A model generated the notes under the pieces. The model was not told the origin of the DNA, did not search any database, and saw only the letters and a program-made list of their open reading frames with translations. Made by a program: the position numbers and the translations under genes. A stretch of 64,000 bases of DNA from CAUZIB01 sp963663925 (lineage in GTDB: Bacteria > Acidobacteriota > Vicinamibacteria > Vicinamibacterales > UBA8438), in assembly GCA_965237405.1 (NCBI GenBank), contig OZ250139.1:4216001-4280000 (forward strand). The letters are read 5' to 3'. Of the stretch, positions 23,925 to 33,506 are shown one piece after another. The stretch's first letter is position 1. Each line of letters begins with the position of its first letter.

Positions 23925-24377
23925 CTAGTCGTGCGGGGCAACGGCCGTGGCTTTTATGGCCAGACATCCAAAGAACCGGTCCATCATCATTTTTGCCACG
24001 CTGCCAAGGAGACGCTGGCCGACACGGGCGATCGTTCCGGCGACTTGGCCGGTGCCATCGACGGCAACGACAGTGTGGTTACCATCCTCGGATAACCCAA
24101 CCGCAGCCTCGCCCTTGATAATTCCAGCCCGCCCATTGCCTTCGACGATCAAACGGTAGCTCACGGGTGGCTGCTGATCCGTGATCTGGACCGTTCCCTG
24201 GTAGCGACCGCTGATTGCCGCGACTCCGACGGTCAGAGTTGCTCGATACATGTCGTCGCCAGCTCGCTCGAGCGACTCGCATCCGGGGAGACAGCCAGCG
24301 ATCACGTTTGGGTCGTTGAGCAAGTCCCACACGGTCGTTCGCGGTGCGTCGAAGTGATAGGAAGAGGAGATCTTCAT
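23925..24377 (-). CDS. coxG: CoxG-like SRPBCC protein
   Basis: This 150-residue START/SRPBCC-fold protein has CoxG hallmarks: FDAPRTTVWDLLNDP, CLPGCESLE, and a mid-region GTVQITDQQPP. CoxG helps recruit CO dehydrogenase to the membrane or to quinone. It is downstream of coxE by 51 bases. It lacks the C-terminal membrane tail of Oligotropha CoxG. Confidence 0.85.
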   Translation of the reverse strand: MKISSSYHFDAPRTTVWDLLNDPNVIAGCLPGCESLERAGDDMYRATLTVGVAAISGRYQGTVQITDQQPPVSYRLIVEGNGRAGIIKGEAAVGLSEDGNHTVVAVDGTGQVAGTIARVGQRLLGSVAKMMMDRFFGCLAIKATAVAPHD

Positions 24378-24428
24378 CGATTAAGGGTAGCAAGAAGAAG
24401 GCAGGAGATAGGGGATAGAAGGTAGGAG

Positions 24429-25613
24429 TCAGAAAAATGCTGGAGGCTTCACTTGCCTCCTTCGCCCGGGCAACGTGTTGAGATGTTCACCCAACTGGGC
24501 CAGGCTCTCCAAATTGTGGACCGGGAGGAAGTCGTCGATAAAAGGAAGCGCGGCTTTGATCCCGCGTGTCAGTGGCACGTATTCTGGTGAGCCAAGTAGC
24601 GGATTAAGCCAAACTAGCCTGCGTGCTGTGCGTTGCAGCCGCTCCATCTCGCGTCGCAGCTGGTCGGGTTCACCACGGTCCCAACCGTCAGAGATCACCA
24701 GCACGATGGCTCCGTGTCCCAGTACCCGCCGCGACCACCGTATGTTGAACTCACGCAGCACGTCGCCGATACGCGTTCCACCGGCAAAATCTGGAACGTG
24801 GGTCAGCAGTCGCAACACGATGTCGCTATCTCTGGTGCGGCCTAACCGAGGGGCGAGTTCTCGTGTTACCCGAGTCAACCTAGTCGCGAACACGAAGACT
24901 TCGATGTTCTGGAGTCGCCCCGTCATGCAGTACAGGAAATGGACCAGCATGCGCGAATAGCGTTCCATCGATCCGCTGACGTCGCAGAGTAAGACTAACG
25001 GTCGACGGCGGTCTCGTTGGCGCCGCGTTGGCAGCGTGACTGGTTCGCCACCGTGTTGTAGGTTGGATCGCATTACTCGTCGGAGGTCGGGTATGGCACT
25101 TGGTCCAGGCCGCCAGCGTCGCGTCCGACGGAACTCCATGTCCCAACGGAGTTCGGCGAGCATGCGACGGGCTTCCGACAATTCTTCGGTCGTGAGATCT
25201 GCGAAGTCCTTCTGCCTGAGCACCTCGCGATTGCTATAGCTTTGCGTGGCCACGCGCTCGAACTTGATCGGTAAAGAATTTGACGGCGTGGATTCGCCGT
25301 TAGGTGAGCGAGCCGGCATCTCAACCTTCGGAGCACCGGTCCGCCGATGCTCGCCCATGGCCCGCAGGTCCCGGGTTGTCCAGTTGTTGGGCGGCTTCCT
25401 CCAGAAGATGCGGAAGGCCTCATCGAACAGCGGAATGTCCTGCGGGCGTCTGACGAGCAGGCATCGGAGGGTATGGTAGAAGTCGGGCCTTTCGCCGATA
25501 TTGACATGATCGAGGGCGCGGACGATGTCCAGTGTGCGAACGGCTTGAACGTCGAGCCCAAGGTCGCCGAGTAGGCGGGAGAAGTGGATCAAGTTGTGGA
25601 GCAGGGCGCTCAT
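24429..25613 (-). CDS. coxE: CoxE-like VWA-domain protein
   Basis: This 394-residue protein has an N-terminal helical region and a C-terminal von Willebrand A domain. The MIDAS site DVSGSM is at residues 211-216, with GGTRIGD and VLVISDGWDRG further on. CoxE works with the AAA ATPase CoxD to finish the Mo/Cu (or Mo) active site of CO dehydrogenase-type enzymes. The gene lies 97 bases after coxD. Confidence 0.88.
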   Translation of the reverse strand: MSALLHNLIHFSRLLGDLGLDVQAVRTLDIVRALDHVNIGERPDFYHTLRCLLVRRPQDIPLFDEAFRIFWRKPPNNWTTRDLRAMGEHRRTGAPKVEMPARSPNGESTPSNSLPIKFERVATQSYSNREVLRQKDFADLTTEELSEARRMLAELRWDMEFRRTRRWRPGPSAIPDLRRVMRSNLQHGGEPVTLPTRRQRDRRRPLVLLCDVSGSMERYSRMLVHFLYCMTGRLQNIEVFVFATRLTRVTRELAPRLGRTRDSDIVLRLLTHVPDFAGGTRIGDVLREFNIRWSRRVLGHGAIVLVISDGWDRGEPDQLRREMERLQRTARRLVWLNPLLGSPEYVPLTRGIKAALPFIDDFLPVHNLESLAQLGEHLNTLPGRRRQVKPPAFF

Positions 25614-25710
25614 GCTGAGAGTAAAGTGAGGAGGTACGGGTCAGAAGAGAATCGGAAGCCCTTCGGACCACTCCTGAGAGTGCGGCCGCCTCAAGCTTTC
25701 TTTTTTCTCC

Positions 25711-26658
25711 TTACCCGCTATTTCCCTTCCGCTCACCCGCCGCTCCATGTTTTACCCTATTCAACATGTCCTGCACCCGTACGCCGCGAATGGCCTGGAT
25801 GTCCTCTTGGTTCTTTAGCACGATACCCAGCGTCTGGTCGATCGTGTCGGCGTCGAGTTCCTGTTTGTCGAGCGCGATCAGGGCGGTTATCCAGTCCAGT
25901 GTCTCGGACACTCCGACCAGTTTGTAGAGTTCCGCCTGCCGGAGTTCCTGCACGAACCCGGTGACTTGTTCGGCCAGTCGAGACGGTGCATCCGGAATCT
26001 TGGTCGCGATGATCGAGAGCTCCTTCTCAAAATCGGGGTAGTCGATCCAGTAGTAGAGGCACCGGCGCTTAAGTGCATCGTGAAGCTCGCGGGTTCGATT
26101 CGACGTCAAGACCACGACCGGTGGGTGAGTCGCCTGGATGGTGCCGAGCTCCGGGATTGTGATCTGAAAGTCCGACAACAGCTCCAGTAGAAAGCCTTCG
26201 AATTGCTCGTCGGCGCGGTCGAGTTCGTCAATCAGCAGGACGGACGGCTTCCCGCTACTCGAGTCAATGGCCCGAAGCAGCGGGCGCTTGATCAGGAACT
26301 TTTCATCGAATAGCTCCCTGGCGGCGGCGTCACGGTCTTGGCTGACGGAACCGCTCGCCTCCATCAAACGAATCTCAAGCAGCTGTTGGGCGTAGTTCCA
26401 CTCGTACACGGCATGCGCGATATCGAGACCCTCGTAGCACTGGAGGCGAATCAGCGTGGTTTCGAGCGCTGGTGCCAGCACCTTCGCGACCTCGGTTTTG
26501 CCGACGCCGGCCTCGCCCTCCAACAGCAGAGGGCGCTGGAGCTTGAGTGCGAGAAAGACTGACGTGGTTAATCCGCGGTCGGCGATGTATTGGTTCGCCT
26601 GGAGTCGAGCTTGGAGGTCGTCGATCGAGCTCGGGCTGCTCGGTGATGTGTCAGGCAC
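25711..26658 (-). CDS. coxD: CoxD-like MoxR-type AAA+ ATPase
   Basis: This 315-residue MoxR-type AAA+ ATPase carries Walker A GEAGVGKT near residue 49, Walker B LLIDELDRAD and sensor I LTSNRTREL. Members load sulfur or metal into the molybdenum centre together with the VWA partner. It is 16 bases after coxM, within one transcription unit. Confidence 0.9.
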   Translation of the reverse strand: MPDTSPSSPSSIDDLQARLQANQYIADRGLTTSVFLALKLQRPLLLEGEAGVGKTEVAKVLAPALETTLIRLQCYEGLDIAHAVYEWNYAQQLLEIRLMEASGSVSQDRDAAARELFDEKFLIKRPLLRAIDSSSGKPSVLLIDELDRADEQFEGFLLELLSDFQITIPELGTIQATHPPVVVLTSNRTRELHDALKRRCLYYWIDYPDFEKELSIIATKIPDAPSRLAEQVTGFVQELRQAELYKLVGVSETLDWITALIALDKQELDADTIDQTLGIVLKNQEDIQAIRGVRVQDMLNRVKHGAAGERKGNSG

Positions 26659-26674
26659 GTCGCAGCTCTGATTG

Positions 26675-27547
26675 TTATCCAGCGCGTTCAGCGGCTACGG
26701 CAAGCGCTCGTCGTACCCAAATGGGTGTGACAGACCTTCGATAGTCGGCTGATGCGAAGATGTCACCGAGGAGATCCTCGTCCGCCCCGAGATCGCCCCC
26801 GACGGCGCCCGCCGCCGCTGCTATAACCTCATCCGACAATACTTGTCCGACTAACGCCTGCTCAACCGAGCCAGCTCTTACCGGAGCCGGCACAACGCCA
26901 CCGACTGAGACTGCGGCCGCCGAGCAGCGCCCTCCGTCTAGCGTGACCGAGGCGGCAACTCCAATGACCGCATACCGCGAGGCCGGGTGGGAGAACTTCG
27001 CATACGCGCTGCCCTGACCGCGTCCTGCCACCGGTACATCGATTGAAGTCAGTAGGTCGTTCTCGCCCAGCGCAGTCGTCATGACACCCTGGAAAAAGTC
27101 GGTGCACGCGATTGTGCGGCTGCCGCCGGGGCCCTGAACGCCGACGCTCGTCCCTAGGGCGCACAGAACCGTCGGTAGATCCGACGCCGGGTCCGCATGG
27201 GCGACGTTACCGCCGATCGTACCGCGGTTGCGAACGGCTGGGTCCCCGATTTGTCCTGCGGCTTCCGCGAGCGCGTGGGCGTGCTTCCGGACGTCGGCGG
27301 AGACGGCGATCTCGGCATGTGTGGTCAGCGGCCCCACTCGCAGCGTGCTATCGCTCACGGTAATCCCCTTGAGCTCAGCGATACGCCCGATATCGATCAC
27401 GGTCTCGGGAACCGCTAGACGTAGCTTGAGCAGCGGGATGAGACTGTGTCCCCCGGCAAGCAGCTTTGCACCGGAATGTTTCTGCAAGAGATCTCCGGCT
27501 TCGGTCACGGAGCCGGCGCGGTAGTACTCGAAGTCAGCGGCAAACAT
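26675..27547 (-). CDS. coxM: CoxM-like FAD-binding medium subunit
   Basis: This 290-residue flavin subunit passes electrons from the iron-sulfur subunit to acceptors. Both family FAD motifs are present: AGGHSLIPLLKLR near residue 32 and TIGGNVAHADPASD near residue 110. It starts 3 bases after the coxL stop. The S-L-M order is usual for form II clusters. Confidence 0.93.
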   Translation of the reverse strand: MFAADFEYYRAGSVTEAGDLLQKHSGAKLLAGGHSLIPLLKLRLAVPETVIDIGRIAELKGITVSDSTLRVGPLTTHAEIAVSADVRKHAHALAEAAGQIGDPAVRNRGTIGGNVAHADPASDLPTVLCALGTSVGVQGPGGSRTIACTDFFQGVMTTALGENDLLTSIDVPVAGRGQGSAYAKFSHPASRYAVIGVAASVTLDGGRCSAAAVSVGGVVPAPVRAGSVEQALVGQVLSDEVIAAAAGAVGGDLGADEDLLGDIFASADYRRSVTPIWVRRALAVAAERAG

Positions 27548-27550
27548 AGC

Positions 27551-29902
27551 TCAGCTCCCTTTCGCTTCCTGGATGGCGCGCCAGACGCGTTCCGGTGTGA
27601 ACGGCATATCCACCTGCTTCACTCCGAGTGGTCGCAGCGCATCCATGACGGCGTTGTAAACGGTAACGGTCGAGGCGATCGTGCCGGCTTCGCCAATTCC
27701 CTTGACCCCGATCGGGTTGTGGGGTGACGGCGTCACGGTTGAGAGCACCTCGATATCGGGAAGCCCATCGGCCCGCGGCAGCGCGTAGTCGAGCATCGAC
27801 CCGCTTATGAGCTGGGCATTCTCGTCGTAGACTGCTTCTTCCAAAAGTGCCTGACCGATGCCTTGCACGACTCCGCCATGCACCTGTCCTGCGACGATGG
27901 TCGGGTTGATCTGCGGTCCGCAATCGTCGAGGGCGACGTAGCGTGTGAGGTTGACCTGGCCCGTTTCTATGTCGACCTCCACCACGGCCACGTGGGTGCC
28001 GTACGGGAACACGAAGTTTGGCGGGTCGTAGAAGGTCGATGCCTCGAGGCCCGCTTCGACGCCTTCGGGCATGTTCCATGCGAGGTGCGCCATCAGTGCC
28101 ACGTCCTGAATGGTCTTGCTCTTGTCGGCCGAGCCCTTGACGAAGAACGTGCCGTTCTCGTACTCCATGTCTGCGACAGCCGCCTCAAGTAGGTGGGCGG
28201 CGATCACTTTCGCCTTGTCCCGAATCTTCCGCACCGTCAGGGCGAGCGCCGCACCCCCGACGGCGGTTGTGCGGCTGCCGTAGGTTCCCCAGCCCATCGG
28301 GGTCGTATCCGTATCACCATGAAAGATCTTGACATCGTTGGGGTCAACGCCGATCTCGTCCGCCACGATCTGCGCAAATGTTGTTTCCTCACCCTGCCCG
28401 TGCGGCGATGCCCCGATGAAGACGTGGACTTTACCGGTTGGGTGAAAGCGGACGATCGCGCTTTCCCAGAGTCCGCCCTGGAAGCCGATCGCCCCCGCGA
28501 CCTGAGATGGTCCGAGGCCACAGATCTCCACGTAGGATGTGATGCCGATACCGACATAGCGATTATTTTCCAGCGCGTTGGCCTGGTCTTTTCGTAAACC
28601 CGCGTACCCGACGTGGTCGAGGGCCTTTGTCAACGCGGCCGGGTAGTCGCCACTGTCGTAGGTTAGCCCGGTCACCGTATCGTGACCGTTCTCGAACCTC
28701 GGTATGAAGTTCTTTCGTCTGACATCGACTGGGTCCATCCCGATCTCAGTGGCGAACAGGTCGACGAGCCGCTCGATCATAAACGTGGCCTCGGGTCGAC
28801 CCGCACCGCGATAGGCCTCCACCGGGACGGTGTTCGTGTAGATGCCGTAGACGTCCTCCTTGATGGCGGGGATGGCATAGCACCCAGACAGCATCAGCCC
28901 GTGAAGAATCGTTGGGATTCCCGGTGCTGCCGTCGACAGATAGGCTCCCATGCCAGCATGCACCGTGCATCGGAGCCCGGTGATCTTGCCGTCTCTTGTG
29001 CCAGCCAGTTCGACGTCCTGAATGTGGTCTCGGCCGTGCGTGGTGGCCGTGTAGCCCTCGCTGCGAGTTTCCGTCCACTTGACCGGCCGGCCGATGGTCT
29101 TGGCGCAAAAGACGGTCAGGAAGTCGCCTGGGTAGACCGGGATCTTGCTACCGAAGCCACCGCCGACCTCTGGTGCGATCACGCGGCACTTGTCCTCCGG
29201 CACGCCGGTGACGACCGAGTTGAGGAACCGAACGATGTGTGGGTTCTGGGTCGTATTCCAGAGGGTTAGCTCACCCGTCGCCTGGTTATATTGCGCGACA
29301 GCCGCTCGCGGCTCCATCGCGTTCGGGATGAGGCGCTGCTGACGAATCCGCTCTTTGACGACGACCTCGGCATTCTCGAATGCGGTGTCGGCATCGCCGC
29401 CACTCACGACCCAATGGAAGGCTTGATTGCCGGGAATGTCCGAATGCAGCTGCGGCGCACCGCTCTTCGCGGCGCTCTCAGGGTCGCTCACCGTCGGTAA
29501 AGGCTCGTAGTCGACCTCGATCAGGTCGAGTGCGTCCGCGGCCTGGTAGCGATTCTCGGCAACGACCACCGCGACGATGTCGCCGGTGTACCGCACTACG
29601 TCCTTGGCGATGCACGGGTATCCGGCGACCTTTAAATCCGAGTCGGGCAGCAGCCATGCACATGGTACCGGTTGGAGCGCGCCTTCGATGTCGGCGCTGG
29701 TGTAGACCGCGACCACTCCGGGTGCTGCCGCGGCTTTGCCCGTGTCGATGCGAGTGATCGTGGCGTGCGCGTACGGGCTGCGAAGCATCGCCGCGTGCAG
29801 CATGTCGGGAAGCGTGATGTCGTCGGTGTAGGTCGCAGTGCCGGTGAGCAGACGCGGGTCCTCCCGCCGACGGATGCCGGAGCCAAAAATTCTCGTCGCC
29901 AT
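27551..29902 (-). CDS. coxL: form II CoxL-like molybdenum hydroxylase large subunit
   Basis: This is the 783-residue molybdopterin-cytosine-dinucleotide subunit of the xanthine oxidase family. The signature at residues 363-369 is AYRGAGR, marking form II (BMS); form I CO dehydrogenase has AYxCSFR, with the Cys that binds copper. The conserved catalytic Glu is in GIGEAG near the C-terminus, and PEVGGGFGSK is present. Form II enzymes rarely show strong CO oxidation and may act on other small compounds, so the substrate is open. An upstream extension of the frame to 30259 is only a shadow over coxS; the true start at 29902 lies two bases past the coxS stop. Confidence 0.92.
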   Translation of the reverse strand: MATRIFGSGIRRREDPRLLTGTATYTDDITLPDMLHAAMLRSPYAHATITRIDTGKAAAAPGVVAVYTSADIEGALQPVPCAWLLPDSDLKVAGYPCIAKDVVRYTGDIVAVVVAENRYQAADALDLIEVDYEPLPTVSDPESAAKSGAPQLHSDIPGNQAFHWVVSGGDADTAFENAEVVVKERIRQQRLIPNAMEPRAAVAQYNQATGELTLWNTTQNPHIVRFLNSVVTGVPEDKCRVIAPEVGGGFGSKIPVYPGDFLTVFCAKTIGRPVKWTETRSEGYTATTHGRDHIQDVELAGTRDGKITGLRCTVHAGMGAYLSTAAPGIPTILHGLMLSGCYAIPAIKEDVYGIYTNTVPVEAYRGAGRPEATFMIERLVDLFATEIGMDPVDVRRKNFIPRFENGHDTVTGLTYDSGDYPAALTKALDHVGYAGLRKDQANALENNRYVGIGITSYVEICGLGPSQVAGAIGFQGGLWESAIVRFHPTGKVHVFIGASPHGQGEETTFAQIVADEIGVDPNDVKIFHGDTDTTPMGWGTYGSRTTAVGGAALALTVRKIRDKAKVIAAHLLEAAVADMEYENGTFFVKGSADKSKTIQDVALMAHLAWNMPEGVEAGLEASTFYDPPNFVFPYGTHVAVVEVDIETGQVNLTRYVALDDCGPQINPTIVAGQVHGGVVQGIGQALLEEAVYDENAQLISGSMLDYALPRADGLPDIEVLSTVTPSPHNPIGVKGIGEAGTIASTVTVYNAVMDALRPLGVKQVDMPFTPERVWRAIQEAKGS

Positions 29903-29904
29903 AG

Positions 29905-30378
29905 CTATTTTCCTGACATTTGTTCCGCGGCGTGCTGAACGGCATGCACGATGTTCTGATAACCCGTGCACCGGCACATGTTGCCCTCGAGGGCGTGGCG
30001 GATCTCTTCGGCGCTCGGGGTGGGGTTGTGCTGGATCAACTCGTGCGACGCGAAGATCATCCCGGGTGTGCAGAAGCCGCATTGGAGCCCGTGTTTCTCC
30101 CAGAAACTTTCTTGCAGCGGATGGAGGGCACCGTTGGTGGCGAGCCCTTCGATAGTCGTGACATCGGCACCGTCGACCTGGACAGCAAGGCAGGTGCATG
30201 ACTTGACGGAGACGCCGTCGAGCAACACCGTACACGACCCGCACTGGCTCGTGTCGCATCCGATCTTGGTGCCAGTGAGTGCGCCCAAATCTCGAATGAA
30301 GTGGACCAGAAGTTGCCGCGGCTCGACCTCACGTTCGTAGAGACGGCCGTTGATCGTGATACTGACGGGTAACTTCAC
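29905..30378 (-). CDS. coxS: CoxS-like [2Fe-2S] small subunit
   Basis: This 157-residue iron-sulfur subunit has a plant-type cluster (Cys 41, 46, 49 and 61) and an all-helical cluster (Cys 100, 103, 135 and 137, in CGFC and CRCT). It is the first gene of the S-L-M catalytic set and nearly abuts coxL. Confidence 0.95.
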   Translation of the reverse strand: MKLPVSITINGRLYEREVEPRQLLVHFIRDLGALTGTKIGCDTSQCGSCTVLLDGVSVKSCTCLAVQVDGADVTTIEGLATNGALHPLQESFWEKHGLQCGFCTPGMIFASHELIQHNPTPSAEEIRHALEGNMCRCTGYQNIVHAVQHAAEQMSGK

Positions 30379-30534
30379 CGTGTCACCTCCCTTGGGTGAT
30401 CTCGGAGACGGAAGCGGGCGGCCGCGTGAGCGGCGCCGACACCGGACGAGAGCGGAATTATAGATCGCTAGCCACCGTGCCGCTATGGATTTTCGAGGTC
30501 AGGCCCGTCGGCGGTGAGGCACGCGTGGTTCGCA

Positions 30535-31401
30535 TCAGCTCCGCTCACCGAATCGTTCGGCGAGCGCGAACTTTTGGTCGACCCCGATGAGTTCGTTGAA
30601 CTCGTCGAACGCGATCAGCGCATCTTCGTTTCGTTTTGTCGTCCCGTCTTGGATGAGCGTCCCGAAAATGGTCTGGAGTGCCTTCGCCGTGGCATACAGC
30701 CCAGCGAGTGGGTACAAGACCAGCTGAAAACCGAGGTTGGCAAGTTCCGCTTGAGGCAAGACAGGCGTCTTGCCCTTTTCGATCATGTTGGCGACCGTTG
30801 GTTTTGGCGCTCGGCGGCCGATTTCGGTGAGTTCCTCAAGGGTTCTTGGCGCCTCGATGAAAGTCGCGTTGGCGCCGATAGCATGTGCCGCTTCGACTCG
30901 CGCGACTGCCTCGTCGATGCCAACGGCGGCGAGCGCGTCAGTGCGCGCGACGATGAAGAAGTCGCGATCACCCCTGGTCTCCACTGCGGCCCTAATTTTC
31001 TCGAGATACTCATCGCGAGGGACGACCTTCTTGCCGCGCATGTGTCCGCACTTCTTGGGCCAGACCTGGTCCTCGAGGAAGCACCCCGCCGCACCGGCGG
31101 TGACGAGCTCGTTGACGGTTCGGATGACGTTGAGTGGATTACCGTATCCGGTGTCGGCATCGACGATGACCGGGATCGAGACGCTGCGACAGATTGACCG
31201 CGCGCGGTCCACGATCTCGCTCTGTGTAAGGAGTCCCATGTCGGGTTCCCCGATAAGCGTCGCCGACACGGCGTAGCCAGAAACGAACGCGAGCGGAAAG
31301 CCGACACGTTCGGCCATCTTAGCCGAGAGCGTGTCGTAGATACCGGGAAAGACCAAGCTGCCGGCTGTGGTAAGGACGTGTTCAACGCGCGTATGAGCCA
31401 T
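30535..31401 (-). CDS. isocitrate lyase/PEP mutase-family C-C lyase
   Basis: This 288-residue TIM-barrel enzyme has DADTGYGN (Mg-binding Asp), the catalytic-loop motif KKCGHM with the active-site Cys, and the family's VARTDALA. This subclass includes 2-methylisocitrate lyase, oxaloacetate decarboxylase and related lyases; the exact substrate cannot be assigned. It lies 156 bases upstream of coxS on the same strand and may or may not share a promoter. Confidence 0.85.
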   Translation of the reverse strand: MAHTRVEHVLTTAGSLVFPGIYDTLSAKMAERVGFPLAFVSGYAVSATLIGEPDMGLLTQSEIVDRARSICRSVSIPVIVDADTGYGNPLNVIRTVNELVTAGAAGCFLEDQVWPKKCGHMRGKKVVPRDEYLEKIRAAVETRGDRDFFIVARTDALAAVGIDEAVARVEAAHAIGANATFIEAPRTLEELTEIGRRAPKPTVANMIEKGKTPVLPQAELANLGFQLVLYPLAGLYATAKALQTIFGTLIQDGTTKRNEDALIAFDEFNELIGVDQKFALAERFGERS

Positions 31402-31755
31402 GCCGATCCTATGTCATACATATCGGCTCTGGTCGAGGCCGCTGCTGGAGAGGCCCTACGGCGCAGTGGTGATGACCGGTCTCCGAACCGAGGGGTTACC
31501 GTCGATGTCAGGGTTTGGTGTGAGCTCAAGAAGATTCGCCAAGAAGGGATAGATTATGTAGATCGGGTACAAGAACGGGCAGGGTACGTCGTCCGGGATC
31601 TTTCTCGCCAGTTCAGCCGTCAGGCGCTTGGAGCATGGTGAATCTTTCAGGAATCTCTCAGGTTCTGCTTCAGAGCCAAAATATCGGGACAGGTATGGTC
31701 CTACGCCGAACAACGGTAAGTCCCTGAAAGAACGGGATACCCATGCGGGAGAAGA
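31402..31755. other. intergenic stretch, nothing recognised
   Basis: No convincing gene on either strand. Open frames here have no ribosome site and an irregular composition. Confidence 0.5.
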
Positions 31756-31831
31756 TGGGGTGAGTGACGGGGATCGAACCCGCAACATCCGGAGCCACAG
31801 TCCGGTGCTCTACCATTGAGCTACACTCACC
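31756..31831 (-). tRNA. tRNA-His (GTG)
   Basis: Acceptor GTGAGTG/CACTCAC with the extra 5' G (position -1) opposite discriminator C, which is specific to tRNA-His. Anticodon stem CCGGA/TCCGG around loop CTGTGGC (anticodon GTG); CCA is encoded at 31756-31758. Confidence 0.96.
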
Positions 31832-32287
31832 ACGCAGAGGCAGAGGCACCAGTCTACCACGCGACCTCTGTAACCCTTTGCGTTAAAAGGACGAACCGGC
31901 TCAGCAGTAGAATGGATCAATGGCCAGCCACCGCGTCAGCGTGGGTCGGTCCCTTGTCGAAGATCACTCCTGAGACCCTTGATGTCGCGCAGGTCATGGT
32001 CGGCACGACAGGACGACCGAACCCCTCCTCATAATGAAGACTGTTTCTGAGATTGGGGAAACATCACCCCACGGAAGGGGTGAGATGACCTTGGGGTGTT
32101 ATATCCTCCCCCCCCACTTCGCTCGCTCACTAGCGGGGATACCTTGGCGCTGAGCCGTTTCCTTGAACTATTTCCTGAGCGAAGCCATCGGGTGTGCAGT
32201 CACGCCAAACCGTCGCCGGTTTATTCCTATCCCCGACCGCGTGTCGTTGTTGCCCTCGATCACAGTTCTCTATTGTTCTAGTGGGTC
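31832..32287. other. intergenic stretch with one hairpin
   Basis: TCACCCC/GGGGTGA (32064-32083, 6-base loop) is the only structure noticed. No supported gene; there is a C-rich run near 32106-32116. Confidence 0.4.
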
Positions 32288-33325
32288 CTAGTCGTCGGCA
32301 CGCTGGTGGGAAAATTCCGTGTAGTGGGCAGCGAGCAGATCTCGGCCAAAGTCACCGTTGAAGTCGCGCCAGACGCTATGGACATGGTTGGCGCTGTTTT
32401 GCACATTGTCGTACTCAATAAGAAAAGTTGGGCCTTGGACGCGGTAGTAGTGGCCTTCGCCAACCTCGCTTCCTCCCATCCAGGCGAACGTGATGTCATC
32501 TAGCCCTGCCGCTCGAACCTTGCGCAGACGCTCCTTTGCGACGGGGTCGCGCTGCACATTCGCGTACTCCTCGATGAGGACCCACAGCACGCGTTGCTGG
32601 TCGGAAGACAGCTGCGAGTACGACACGCCGGTATTGTCTTGCATGGCTGCCTGCCGGTCACTGCTCGTCAACATGTCTCTCGGAGCTTCACCGCTGACGA
32701 TGGCCGCCGACCTGAGACTCGGCGACAGCGACCCTAGCAGGGAACGCGCATGATCTTCTTCAGCCGAGAGCACGCGTGTACCACGCATGCGTCCCTTGCG
32801 CACGTGCCCTGGGTTCGTGCCAAAGAACTGAGGTGTGGTCGCGATCGCTTCACCGTTGACAATGGTCCAGTTTTGAGAGATGTGATGTCCTTCGTACCGC
32901 CAACCCCAAGTGTCGCTTGCCGACGGCTCGCCGAAGATCATGAAAAAGTACAGCTCGGTGTCTCGAATCGCCCGACCCTCTCGCTCAAACAGTATCTGTT
33001 CGAGCTCTCTGATCGTCTGCGACTTGTCGAACCCTTCCTGGCTGAGGCCGCTGCGGACGAGATTAAGTGCGGATTCCTTCTGCGCTGCAGTCATAGTCTT
33101 AAGCGCGACACCCTTGCGCTCTCGCGGGATGTAGTGCCAATCGAAGCGGTCCTCCGTATCGAATGGAAACATCACCGCCTGTTGCTGCTCGGGACTGAGC
33201 GTGTCGAGAAATGCCTCCGCCGCACGCAACATGTCGGCGGTTGGGTCGGCCTGCTGTGTGGCCGCGATGCCGACCGTGAGCAGAGCCGCGAGAACGAACG
33301 CCACAGGGACCAGACCCGCTCTCAT
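32288..33325 (-). CDS. secreted DUF3500 protein
   Basis: This 345-residue protein has a signal peptide (cleaved near VGIAATQQ) and the DUF3500 domain over nearly all the rest: FPFDTEDRFDWHYIPRERKG near the start, WGWRYEGHHISQNWTIVNG in the middle, and FLIEYDNVQNSANHVHSVWRDFNGDFG at the end. The function of the family is unknown. GGAGG lies 7 bases before the ATG. The many conserved His and Trp suggest a metal or ligand site (inference). Confidence 0.9.
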   Translation of the reverse strand: MRAGLVPVAFVLAALLTVGIAATQQADPTADMLRAAEAFLDTLSPEQQQAVMFPFDTEDRFDWHYIPRERKGVALKTMTAAQKESALNLVRSGLSQEGFDKSQTIRELEQILFEREGRAIRDTELYFFMIFGEPSASDTWGWRYEGHHISQNWTIVNGEAIATTPQFFGTNPGHVRKGRMRGTRVLSAEEDHARSLLGSLSPSLRSAAIVSGEAPRDMLTSSDRQAAMQDNTGVSYSQLSSDQQRVLWVLIEEYANVQRDPVAKERLRKVRAAGLDDITFAWMGGSEVGEGHYYRVQGPTFLIEYDNVQNSANHVHSVWRDFNGDFGRDLLAAHYTEFSHQRADD

Positions 33326-33440
33326 CGTGAACCTCCAAGAAGCTTGCCGTACCCGACGTACTCGTCGAATCGGCGATATGTGACCGCAGCCTACAACCGG
33401 GCGACTTAGTCGTCAAGGCGTTCGGGTGGGACGAGAGGAC

Positions 33441-33481
33441 AAAAAGGAAGAGCCTGGCGAACGATGTTGCTCGCCAGGCTC
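33441..33481 (-). terminator. rho-independent terminator of the NHL lipoprotein gene
   Basis: A perfect 11-bp stem (GAGCCTGGCGA/TCGCCAGGCTC) with a 10-base loop is followed on the minus strand by TTCCTTTTTG. It lies 26 bases past the stop at 33507. Confidence 0.88.
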
Positions 33482-33506
33482 ATACGGTGCTATTCGGTGC
33501 TGTCGC

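Noticed and set aside
28193..29269. Long open frames on the plus strand opposite coxL
   Set aside because: They are shadows of a GC-rich gene on the other strand, with no domains or ribosome sites.
29903..30259. N-terminal extension of coxL by 119 residues
   Set aside because: It reads coxS in another frame, has no domain and would overlap a certain gene; the start at 29902 fits the family and spacing.
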